From CAYNDL01 sp964396115 (lineage in GTDB: Bacteria > Patescibacteriota > Andersenbacteria > UBA10190 > CAIZMI01): DNA of 9,194 nucleotides. Position numbers and translations under genes: made by a program. The stretch covers positions 1 through 9,194 of the forward strand of contig CAYNDL010000038.1 in assembly GCA_964396115.1 (NCBI GenBank), read 5' to 3'. The stretch's first letter is position 1; each line of letters begins with the position of its first letter. Below, piece after piece: positions 1 to 4,917 of the stretch. Below the pieces are notes generated by a model. That model did not search any database. It saw only the letters and a program-made list of their open reading frames with translations, and was not told the origin of the DNA.

Positions 1-505
1 CCTCAACAAACTCTTTCTCGTGCATATACGACCTAATAAAGGTCATCAACGCATCGCGTTTTACCTGCAGGTCCAACAAACGTTTGTGACGCAAGTCCAA
101 AAAACGGTATTTGAGTCGGATATCCTCATTCGCATTCGTTTCAGCAGATACCTCAAATGGCAACGTTTCTGCTGTACTTAGTATTTCTGCTTCAGTGACC
201 TCTACTTCTATTGCCCCGGTAGCCAATTTATCGTTAACCATTTCATCGGGCCGGGAGACAACCTTCCCTTTGATCTTAACAACGAACTCATTGCGTAATT
301 TATTTCCTGCCTCAAATATCTTTGGGTCGTTTTCCTGACGGAAAGTCAATTGGGTTATTCCCCACCTGTCCCGCAAATCAATAAAAATTACTCCGCCGTG
401 ATCACGACGTGTATCTACCCACCCGGACAGCACCACTTCTTTGCCCACATCAGCTTTTGTGAGTGAACCGCACGTATTAGTTCGATATGTAGTTTCTTTT
501 ATCAT
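1..505 (-). CDS. aspS: Aspartyl-tRNA synthetase, N-terminal part (partial)
   Basis: Cytoplasmic class II aminoacyl-tRNA synthetase that charges tRNA-Asp with aspartate. Only the first 168 codons are present; the gene continues past the left edge. The product begins MIKETTYRTNTCGSL and carries the typical N-terminal OB-fold anticodon-binding domain (about residues 1-110, with GWVDTRRDHGGVIFIDLRDR at residues 28-47). The start of the catalytic core follows, with LKYRFLDLRHKR at residues 131-142, a hallmark of bacterial AspRS. The ATG at 505 is chosen because it gives the usual bacterial N-terminus; no convincing Shine-Dalgarno precedes it. Residue 36 is His (RRDHGG) where the E. coli enzyme has Leu (RRRDLGS); His is the state I associate with non-discriminating AspRS, which also charges tRNA-Asn. 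The 85 bases upstream are AT-rich with no clear promoter, so transcription may come through the structured leader at 590-950. Confidence 0.95.
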   Translation of the reverse strand, partial: MIKETTYRTNTCGSLTKADVGKEVVLSGWVDTRRDHGGVIFIDLRDRWGITQLTFRQENDPKIFEAGNKLRNEFVVKIKGKVVSRPDEMVNDKLATGAIEVEVTEAEILSTAETLPFEVSAETNANEDIRLKYRFLDLRHKRLLDLQVKRDALMTFIRSYMHEKEFVE

Positions 506-589
506 TAAGTAAAAGCGTAGCCGATCTGCCCCCTATCGACAAGATAAATATCACAAAGGAATATGAATATTAAAATATTTGTTTTCCCG

Positions 590-803
590 AAAATAAAAAA
601 CCACCTAGTTGATGGAGAGGAGCAAAATAAGCCTCTCGGCATATTCTTTCCCCCTACCCAGCCACTTCAGTCCTAGAGATTCTCAAGAACTAGAGCGGCT
701 GGGCGTTCGGGCCCCTTGCGGGTCCTCCCCGTGCTAACAATAGTCCAGCCTAAGCCAGGCTACCTTATGCATCGTTGAGTCCTCCTCTCCACTAACTAGA
801 TGG
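590..803 (-). ncRNA. Structured RNA of unrecognised family with intrinsic terminator (free ncRNA or aspS leader)
   Basis: Positions 803-782 pair with 601-622 in a 22-position terminal helix with one mismatch on the minus strand. The helix is followed at once by a U-tract (A-run at 595-600, then 590-593, on the plus strand), as in intrinsic terminators. Inside lies a 10-bp hairpin, 657-666 with 694-703, with an inner CUAG/CUAG extension. Further elements are a GNRA-capped (GAGA) hairpin near 625-648 and a small AGCCU/AGGCU hairpin at 747-761. The strand is chosen because three non-Watson-Crick pairs are G-U wobbles on the minus strand but A-C mismatches on the plus, and because the U-tract is on the minus side. 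I could not match it to tmRNA, RNase P, SRP RNA, T-box or a known riboswitch. A 6S-like RNA is possible from length and long closing stem, but the interior looks branched. The 3' end lies 85 nt upstream of aspS. Confidence 0.6.
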
Positions 804-810
804 TAATTTG

Positions 811-837
811 ATGATATTAACTTTGAACGAACGTCAA
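811..837 (-). promoter_or_regulatory. Possible weak promoter directly upstream of the structured RNA
   Basis: On the minus strand a -35-like TTGACG (837-832) is followed after 15 bases by TATCAT (816-811). Transcription would start close to position 803, exactly where the terminal helix of the structured RNA begins. The spacer is short, so this is tentative; the stronger promoter at 955-982 may drive the whole region instead. Confidence 0.3.
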
Positions 838-873
838 TGTAGCTTCTTTCACATCGTCAGCTTTTACTGACAT
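817..873 (-). CDS. Possible 18-residue leader peptide with tandem Asp codons
   Basis: An ATG at 873 opens a frame encoding MSVKADDVKEATLTFVQS, ending in TAA at 817-819. It overlaps the end of the preceding tiny frame by 10 bases in another frame, a layout compatible with translational coupling; it has no Shine-Dalgarno of its own. It contains two adjacent Asp codons (GAC GAT) and lies upstream of a terminator-like RNA and then aspS, which is the logic of an amino-acid attenuator. Against it: only two Asp codons, very short, and its first half overlaps a hairpin (851-875). Whether it is translated cannot be decided from this sequence. Confidence 0.25.
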   Translation of the reverse strand: MSVKADDVKEATLTFVQS

Positions 874-916
874 GTTCTACAGTGGCGGCACTGTGGAGGG
901 GCAGCACCGCCGCTGT
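851..916. repeat. Two adjacent hairpins, one with a Shine-Dalgarno/anti-Shine-Dalgarno-like loop
   Basis: The first palindrome pairs 879-888 with 907-916 over ten positions (fully paired on the plus strand with one G-U, one mismatch on the minus). Its loop reads CCCCTCCA on the minus strand, complementary to the AGGAGG at 937-932 just upstream. The second pairs 851-860 with 867-875 (ACAT and GTCAG arms, one bulged base, loop of six). Neither is followed by a U-tract, so they are not simple terminators. They sit inside the transcript expected from the promoter at 955-982. Confidence 0.55.
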
Positions 917-923
917 AAAACAC
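864..923 (-). CDS. Possible 19-residue peptide, GTG start, perfect Shine-Dalgarno
   Basis: The minus strand reads AGGAGG (937-932), eight bases, then GTG (923-921), opening a frame for MFYSGGAAPPQCRHCRTCQ with a TAA stop at 864-866. A near-consensus promoter lies about 30 bases further upstream (955-982). The combination of promoter, ideal Shine-Dalgarno and spacing is the best argument for translation. The peptide has a Cys-x2-Cys-x2-Cys run, but its middle is encoded by a GC-rich palindrome (879-916) and may be shaped by RNA structure, not by protein function. No family recognised. Confidence 0.3.
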   Translation of the reverse strand: MFYSGGAAPPQCRHCRTCQ

Positions 924-954
924 CCCAAAAGCCTCCTTTATGAAATAACGGATT

Positions 955-982
955 ATTATACTCCGTATGCATAATTTGTCAA
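955..982 (-). promoter_or_regulatory. Near-consensus sigma70-type promoter upstream of the aspS leader region
   Basis: On the minus strand a perfect TTGACA (982-977) is separated by 16 bases from a perfect TATAAT (960-955). The predicted start is near 948, only about ten bases before the AGGAGG at 937-932. The downstream region contains tiny frames, hairpins, the structured RNA at 590-803 and then aspS. It is the strongest promoter-like sequence between tRNA-Lys and aspS. Confidence 0.7.
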
Positions 983-1082
983 TACCTTTCTTCAAGAACT
1001 ATATATGTGTTCAAAAATAAAGAATGGCTGAGCCTTAACCAGTAACTAGTATTTTCATTAGCAACCGAAAACTTCATAAGTT

Positions 1083-1176
1083 GTCCACAATCGGACTCAA
1101 TCCCCGGCTCGCGTCCGGCATTTGCCGGACATGCTCCGCCTTTCGATTCCTGACGCGAGCTACGTAGGTAGCTCGC
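1083..1176. repeat. Cluster of strong, mutually exclusive hairpins
   Basis: Perfect hairpins are seen at 1113-1119/1124-1130 (GTCCGGC) and 1155-1163/1168-1176 (GCGAGCTAC, tetraloop), plus a short one at 1083-1086/1093-1096. An alternative 9-bp perfect pairing of 1107-1115 with 1152-1160 (GCTCGCGTC with GACGCGAGC) overlaps both larger ones, so only one set can form. On the plus strand the last hairpin is followed by TTTGTT, a weak U-tract. No gene is evident here: the 979-1185 minus reading frame is built from these palindromes and has no ribosome binding site. Confidence 0.6.
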
Positions 1177-1194
1177 TTTGTTCACACAATTTTA

Positions 1195-1216
1195 AATCCG
1201 GCTCGACAGCCGGATT
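1195..1216 (-). terminator. Probable terminator of tRNA-Lys
   Basis: A perfect 9-bp stem (1195-1203 with 1208-1216, AATCCGGCT with AGCCGGATT) with loop CGAC lies 11 bases past the tRNA 3' end on the minus strand. The following bases (TTAAAATT) give only a weak U-tract, so termination is likely but not certain. Confidence 0.55.
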
Positions 1217-1227
1217 GTAAAATTTAG

Positions 1228-1300
1228 TGCGCCCACCAGGAATCGAACCTGGAACCGTTGGCTTAAAAGGCCACTGCTCTGCCAATTGAGCTATAGGCGC
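1228..1300 (-). tRNA. tRNA-Lys (anticodon UUU)
   Basis: A full cloverleaf of 73 nt is read on the minus strand. The acceptor stem is GCGCCTA with TGGGCGC, the D-arm GCTC...GAGC. The anticodon loop CTTTTAA has TTT at positions 34-36, and the T-arm is CCAGG-TTCGATT-CCTGG. The discriminator base is A, as expected for tRNA-Lys. The outermost anticodon-stem pair is a G-A mismatch. The 3' CCA is not encoded, so it must be added by CCA-adding enzyme. The tRNA has its own promoter-like sequence upstream and a hairpin downstream, so it seems a monocistronic transcription unit. Confidence 0.96.
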
Positions 1301-1312
1301 AAAACCAAGCAT

Positions 1313-1342
1313 TATTTAACAGCAAATTTGTTTTTTTGGCAA
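1313..1342 (-). promoter_or_regulatory. Probable promoter of tRNA-Lys
   Basis: The minus strand has TTGCCA (1342-1337) and, 17-18 bases on, TTAAAT/TAAATA (1319-1313). A start would fall a few bases before the mature tRNA 5' end at 1300. The -35 element overlaps the U-tract of the upstream gene's terminator. Confidence 0.45.
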
Positions 1343-1376
1343 AAAAAATACCGGCAGGACATCATATCCTGCCGGT
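1341..1376 (-). terminator. Strong intrinsic terminator of the MYG1-like gene
   Basis: A perfect 10-bp stem (1350-1359 with 1367-1376, ACCGGCAGGA with TCCTGCCGGT) with a 7-base loop is followed on the minus strand by eight U residues (A-run 1341-1348). It lies 27 bases past the stop codon at 1403 and separates that gene from tRNA-Lys. Confidence 0.93.
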
Positions 1377-1402
1377 GGCAATTTGCCAAGGAACTAAAAC
1401 TC

Positions 1403-2818
1403 TCAACGCCGATTGCGCGAAGCACCGTTGTGCTGCAACGACGGGACTTTCACCCACTTGAGGAAGTCGCAGCACAGCCCGACAATCTGCTCCTTGCTGA
1501 GCCTCGATGGCTCAACGTACTCGTGGGTCAGGCATCCGTTCATCAGGAAACCCGTTCCCTGCTGGAAGTACCAGACGTCTCCCGTAAGGATTCCGTCTGA
1601 ACGAAGCACATCTCGGGCATAGGAGTTGGGCAACCCCCGGGCCTTAATTTCGGCCGTACGGATCCGCTCTGCCAACAAGTCCATCGGGCCCTGCTCGCCA
1701 TCCAGGGGCTTCTGAATCTCCCGATGATTGGGAGAGATGAACCAGTTGCCGCCCGACTGCTTACGCCGGATAACGACGAGCGTGGCGCCAGCCCCGCCAT
1801 ACTTAACGGGGGTCCGTGCCGCCCGTCCAACGGAGTTGTTATCGGACTCGCAGTAGACCAGGCAGAACATCCGACCGGATTTGTTCCGGACATGGATGGT
1901 TTCGCCGGTGTCATGGACGATGTCCAGTGCCTCGACGAATTCCTTCTGGTCGGCGTACTCGGCCGCCATCCAACGATCGACGAAAGCAAAGACTGTTTGC
2001 CATTCGACGTTCGCCGACAGCATGGTCTCGACCATCGCAGCGATGTGCAACGGGTGCGGGGGGGACTTTTCAGCGCAGGTCGGGAGATTCTGCAGAAGTA
2101 CACTGAATTCCCGCTTCTGCGAGAGACCGATTTCTTTCAAAGCAGCAGCGAAACGTGCCGGACCCTCGTAACCTTGGGCACTCCGGTCAGTGAACACGAG
2201 TCGCCCTTCACGAGCAGCCTCGATCCAATCACCGGAAAATTCCACGTCCTTGATCGCAGTTCCGTTGAGCATCTTGCCGTCACCGAACTGCGAAACCAGG
2301 GAGATCGTAGCCAACTCATCGAACGAATAGGCGGGCTTCGAGCAGCCGTTGTTACCGGTCGCGAGGTAGGCATCGAGATAGCAACTAACGATCTCAAGAA
2401 TGTCTTCCATGGTCGCAACCTTCGCGAGCCGTTTGATAACGGCTTCCGCGTGCCAAACATGGAAGCTGCCGCCGCGATCGGAGGCCAATACGAGGCGAGC
2501 GAGGTTGCCGAGCAACTCGTTTCCCTCGAGACCGAGGTCTTTGACCACCAGCGTGGTTGAACAGTGGTCGCGGAAATCTGAATGCGGGTGGTCATCCAAC
2601 GAACTGCCTCCGACCCCCAACAGAAGATAGCCGCGCTCCAGGTCGTCCAGCTTCCCGTGAACGGACGGGTCGAACGTGACAATCGGGGCATCCTTGATGC
2701 CGGGGTAGCGTTCTTCGCCGAACATGCGCAGGATGGCAATCGCCACCGCTTCGTCCAAATGCGCAATCTGTTCCATGGAGTGGACAACGACAGCCCGAAC
2801 CGGAATCGCGTGACTCAT
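1403..2818 (-). CDS. DHH/MYG1-like predicted metal-dependent phosphoesterase (471 aa)
   Basis: Soluble protein without signal peptide. The N-terminal half resembles the MYG1/UPF0160 branch of DHH-type phosphoesterases. It has VVVHSMEQIAHLDEAVA (residues 10-26), comparable to the family's H-x-G-x-F-H-x-D-E site, then GVGGSSLDDHPHSD (68-81) with candidate metal ligands D75/D76, H77 and H79, and H85. The family's Asp before VGG is a Gly here. The C-terminal half has ATLVVIRRKQ..GNWFISPN (about 385-405), like the GNW-containing C-terminus of MYG1 proteins. MYG1 relatives are RNA exonucleases or hydrolases; the substrate here is unknown. The ATG at 2818 is chosen over one 45 codons upstream because GAGGAG lies six bases before it and the upstream codons overlap the promoter. 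Sampled 60-base stretches are about 52-68% GC against about 43% in dnaK, suggesting acquisition by transfer. Monocistronic, with its own promoter and terminator. Confidence 0.6.
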   Translation of the reverse strand: MSHAIPVRAVVVHSMEQIAHLDEAVAIAILRMFGEERYPGIKDAPIVTFDPSVHGKLDDLERGYLLLGVGGSSLDDHPHSDFRDHCSTTLVVKDLGLEGNELLGNLARLVLASDRGGSFHVWHAEAVIKRLAKVATMEDILEIVSCYLDAYLATGNNGCSKPAYSFDELATISLVSQFGDGKMLNGTAIKDVEFSGDWIEAAREGRLVFTDRSAQGYEGPARFAAALKEIGLSQKREFSVLLQNLPTCAEKSPPHPLHIAAMVETMLSANVEWQTVFAFVDRWMAAEYADQKEFVEALDIVHDTGETIHVRNKSGRMFCLVYCESDNNSVGRAARTPVKYGGAGATLVVIRRKQSGGNWFISPNHREIQKPLDGEQGPMDLLAERIRTAEIKARGLPNSYARDVLRSDGILTGDVWYFQQGTGFLMNGCLTHEYVEPSRLSKEQIVGLCCDFLKWVKVPSLQHNGASRNRR

Positions 2819-2833
2819 GAGTAACTCCTCTGT

Positions 2834-2853
2834 AAAAAAACGGTTTTCACCGT
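2834..2853 (-). promoter_or_regulatory. Attenuator-like hairpin in the 5' UTR of the MYG1-like gene
   Basis: On the minus strand ACGGT-GAAA-ACCGT (2853-2840) forms a 5-bp stem with a GNRA tetraloop, followed directly by a U-tract (A-run 2834-2840 on plus). It ends just before the GAGGAG ribosome binding site at 2830-2825. Another small GGAGC/GCTCC stem precedes it. The stem is short, so it could be a weak attenuator or simply a pause or stability element. Confidence 0.4.
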
Positions 2854-2924
2854 CCGGAGCGCTAGGCTCCAAAGTTGGGAAATATACACTGTTTCGGGTT
2901 GGCAATGCCCACCAAAAACAGCTC

Positions 2925-2953
2925 ATTATACTCGTTTTATTGGTTTTTGTCAA
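2925..2953 (-). promoter_or_regulatory. Consensus sigma70-type promoter of the MYG1-like gene
   Basis: Perfect TTGACA (2953-2948), exactly 17 bases, perfect TATAAT (2930-2925) on the minus strand. Transcription should start near 2918, giving a 5' UTR of about 100 bases. Confidence 0.85.
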
Positions 2954-2972
2954 TGATTGCCGATCTTATACT

Positions 2973-2990
2973 TTGTTATATATGTAACAA
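2973..2990. promoter_or_regulatory. Operator-like palindrome between divergent promoters
   Basis: The 18-mer TTGTTATATATGTAACAA has perfect 6-bp outer arms (TTGTTA/TAACAA) and a nearly symmetric centre. It lies just upstream of the minus-strand -35 (2948-2953) and of the plus-strand extended -10 (3007-3015), where a dimeric regulator could control both genes. No cognate regulator is identifiable in the window. Confidence 0.4.
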
Positions 2991-3006
2991 CATGTGTGCC
3001 GATCTG

Positions 3007-3015
3007 TGGCATAAT
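3007..3015 (+). promoter_or_regulatory. Extended -10 promoter of the exported DUF5666-like protein
   Basis: TG-G-CATAAT (3007-3015) fits an extended -10 element; no good -35 is seen at the usual distance. A start near 3022 would leave a leader of about 25 bases without any Shine-Dalgarno before the ATG at 3048. Confidence 0.45.
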
Positions 3016-3047
3016 TAAGACATCTTTCCACACCTAACAAATAATCT

Positions 3048-3695
3048 ATGAACCAAACATCAAAACGAGCTGCTATTTTTTCAGGAGCAATTACAGCAAT
3101 CATCATTGGTGTTTTCAGTCTTGCTTACATAACAGCTAACGCTGCCAACCGTTTCACTTTTACCGGACGTGGAATCATAACGGAAAACAAGACGACTGAC
3201 GGTAGTTTGAACATTACCTTTACACATATTTCCAAAAGCGCATCTAGTCTCGTCACTAATGGGCCAAAAACAGTTAAGACAAACCAAGCCCAGATTTTAA
3301 AGCCAAATGACGCTGGAAAAATGGTTAAGGTGAACCAAGGGAACCTTGCTGTTGGTGAAGAAGTCAGCATCACTGGAACTGTTAAGTCAGATAACTCTTT
3401 CACGGCAAAAAAAGTCGTGGTCAGCCCAAGGCTCTTTAAGGTCAAGGGGAAAATGCTGAGCATTAACGATGAAACAAAAGTGATGACAATGATGGTGGGA
3501 GCCACTAACTACAAACCGGAAAAGTATGTCGAAAAAGTAATAACGATCTATTACAACACTGACACATTATTTATGCATTTAGGCAGCACGGAGAAATCCA
3601 AAGACGTAAAGGCAAATTACCAGAGAATACAAGTAGAGGGTCGGGTTGTTAACGCTGACACCTTTGAAGCAACAAGGGTTTACGATCCTATATAA
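3048..3695 (+). CDS. Exported protein with DUF5666-like beta-rich segments (215 aa)
   Basis: The N-terminus has basic residues (K6, R7) followed by a hydrophobic stretch (about 8-30) and an Ala-rich TANA-AN site near residue 32, fitting a Sec signal peptide or an uncleaved anchor. The mature part is rich in beta-type sequence and lacks Cys. Two stretches end in the same way, NLAVGEEVSITGTVKSD followed by SFTAKKVVV (about 99-125) and RIQVEGRVVNADTFEATRVYD (193-213). This G-x-V...A-x-x-V pattern is typical of DUF5666/OB-like extracellular modules of unknown role. The ATG at 3048 gives the only complete signal peptide; no Shine-Dalgarno precedes it. It is a single-gene unit, divergent from the MYG1-like gene and convergent with dnaJ, with a shared hairpin terminator after the stop. 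Location outside the membrane is inferred; function is unknown. Confidence 0.75.
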   Translation: MNQTSKRAAIFSGAITAIIIGVFSLAYITANAANRFTFTGRGIITENKTTDGSLNITFTHISKSASSLVTNGPKTVKTNQAQILKPNDAGKMVKVNQGNLAVGEEVSITGTVKSDNSFTAKKVVVSPRLFKVKGKMLSINDETKVMTMMVGATNYKPEKYVEKVITIYYNTDTLFMHLGSTEKSKDVKANYQRIQVEGRVVNADTFEATRVYDPI

Positions 3696-3712
3696 TTAAT
3701 ACCTATTCGTTA

Positions 3713-3742
3713 TTAAAGGGCCCTCTGCGTGAGGGCCTTTAA
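3713..3742. terminator. Bidirectional terminator hairpin between convergent genes
   Basis: TTAAAGG-G-CCCTC (3713-3725) pairs with GAGGGCCTTTAA (3731-3742) through 12 base pairs with one bulged G and a 5-base loop. It sits between the stop of the DUF5666-like gene (3695) and the stop of dnaJ (3745). A/T runs flank both arms, so it can serve either strand; the U-tracts are short. Confidence 0.75.
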
Positions 3743-3744
3743 TG

Positions 3745-4863
3745 TTAGAAGAACCCCAGTACCTTCTTTCCCTCTGCCGTCTCGAATTCACGCAATAACT
3801 GTTCCTGCTTCTTCGATATTTTTTTGGGCACGGCAATTTCTATTTTCACTATATGGTCTCCCCGCTTATTATCGTTCCCTTGGAGCCCCTGCCCCACGCC
3901 CATACTCTTTAAACGTAATTCCGTGCCTGATTGCGCACCTTTTGGTATTTCCAGTTTTTCTTTTCCATCTACAGTTTCTACCTGAATCTCACCGCCCAAA
4001 ACAGCAGTCACAAAAGGGATCTTATGAGTGGAACGCAAGTCAAAACCATCTCTAACAAAACGTTTGTCTTCCCTTACTTTTACTGATACATACAGGTCCC
4101 CAACATCGCCACCAAACTGTGCCGCTTCGCCTTCCCCGGAAATACGAATCCTCATTCCGTCTTCAATTCCTGCTGGAATTTTCACCACGAGAGTTTCGAC
4201 TTTTCTCGTGCGACCTTCTCCGTGACACTCTTTACACGGAACTTCCGCTTTTTTACCTTCTCCGTGACACTCAGCGCAAACTACCTCTTGCATTATTGTT
4301 CCCAAAATAGTGGAGGTTTGTTTCCTAACAAATCCACGACCAGCGCATGTCTTACACTCAACTATTTTAGTTCCGGGTTCAGCTAAATTACCTTTGCAAT
4401 GTTCACATTTCCGAAGCCTATTAAGTGAAAGGTCCCTTTTAGCGCCATGGACCATTTCTTTAAAATCAATAGTTAACTCAACCTGCAGATCAGATCCACG
4501 GTTCCTCCCTCTGGTGCGACCTCTTCCACGCCCTGTTTCCCCACCAAAGAATTGCGAAAAGATGTCACCAAAACCACCAAGATCCTCAAAGTTCACGTTG
4601 AACCCTCCTTGCCCACCAAACGGATCAAAACCAAATCCACCTTGACCGCCCATATTTTCAAATGTCTGACCATACTGGTCGTACTGCTTTCTTTTCTCGG
4701 GATTGCCAACCACTTGGTAGGCTTCATTGATTTCCTTAAATTTTTCCTGATCTCCACCCTTATCGGGATGGTATTGGTGCGCCAATTTTCTAAACGCACG
4801 CTTGATATCGTCGTCGCTTGCGTTACGCTCAACACCCAAAATTTGATAGTAGTCTTTAGCCAT
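3745..4863 (-). CDS. dnaJ: Chaperone protein DnaJ (Hsp40), 372 aa
   Basis: Co-chaperone that delivers unfolded substrates to DnaK and stimulates its ATPase in the cytoplasm. The J domain spans about 1-68 (MAKDYYQILGVE start, HPD at 32-34). A Gly/Phe-rich linker follows to about residue 110, then a Gly/Arg stretch. The zinc-binding domain has four Cys pairs at 153/156, 170/173, 196/199 and 210/213; three are full CxxCxGxG repeats and the first is CEHCKGN. The two C-terminal beta domains and a dimerisation tail end in VLGFF. Length is normal for type I DnaJ. The ATG at 4863 is chosen because it gives the canonical MAKDYY start; an upstream in-frame ATG would add ten residues encoded in the intergenic hairpin. 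No Shine-Dalgarno is visible. Last gene of the hrcA-grpE-dnaK-dnaJ operon, 54 bases after dnaK. Confidence 0.98.
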   Translation of the reverse strand: MAKDYYQILGVERNASDDDIKRAFRKLAHQYHPDKGGDQEKFKEINEAYQVVGNPEKRKQYDQYGQTFENMGGQGGFGFDPFGGQGGFNVNFEDLGGFGDIFSQFFGGETGRGRGRTRGRNRGSDLQVELTIDFKEMVHGAKRDLSLNRLRKCEHCKGNLAEPGTKIVECKTCAGRGFVRKQTSTILGTIMQEVVCAECHGEGKKAEVPCKECHGEGRTRKVETLVVKIPAGIEDGMRIRISGEGEAAQFGGDVGDLYVSVKVREDKRFVRDGFDLRSTHKIPFVTAVLGGEIQVETVDGKEKLEIPKGAQSGTELRLKSMGVGQGLQGNDNKRGDHIVKIEIAVPKKISKKQEQLLREFETAEGKKVLGFF

Positions 4864-4883
4864 GCTTTTTTGACTAGCCGGTC

Positions 4884-4904
4884 GCGGCGGCAAAGTGCCG
4901 CCGC
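4884..4904 (-). repeat. GC-rich hairpin between dnaK and dnaJ
   Basis: GCGGCGGCA (4884-4892) and TGCCGCCGC (4896-4904) form a perfect 9-bp stem with a 3-base loop, 13 bases after the dnaK stop. No U-tract follows, so it is unlikely to be a full terminator. It could mark an mRNA processing or 3' protection point that sets the DnaK:DnaJ ratio (inference). Confidence 0.65.
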
Positions 4905-4917
4905 TCCGACTTAGTTA

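Noticed and set aside
590..803. T-box, tmRNA, RNase P or SRP RNA
   Set aside because: The T-box core, the tmRNA tRNA-like ends, the RNase P conserved core and the SRP apical GGAAGCAGC-type motif were all looked for and not found.
1081..1090. TTGTCCACAA, similar to a DnaA box
   Set aside because: A single imperfect match with no cluster, no AT-rich unwinding region and no dnaA/dnaN nearby; an origin is not supported.
979..1185. 68-residue minus-strand open frame between tRNA-Lys and the aspS leader
   Set aside because: GTG start without Shine-Dalgarno; the coding part is made of palindromic hairpins and the protein resembles nothing recognisable. It also overlaps the -35 of the promoter at 955-982.
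1724..2560. 278-residue open frame on the plus strand
   Set aside because: It is antisense to the MYG1-like gene, whose own frame has promoter, ribosome binding site, terminator and recognisable motifs. Long antisense frames are expected in GC-rich coding DNA.
2819..2953. 45-residue N-terminal extension of the MYG1-like protein
   Set aside because: The extension would start in the -35 element of the gene's own consensus promoter and bypass the strong GAGGAG site before 2818.
4864..4893. Ten-residue N-terminal extension of DnaJ
   Set aside because: It is encoded by the dnaK-dnaJ intergenic hairpin region; the canonical MAKDYY start lies at 4863.
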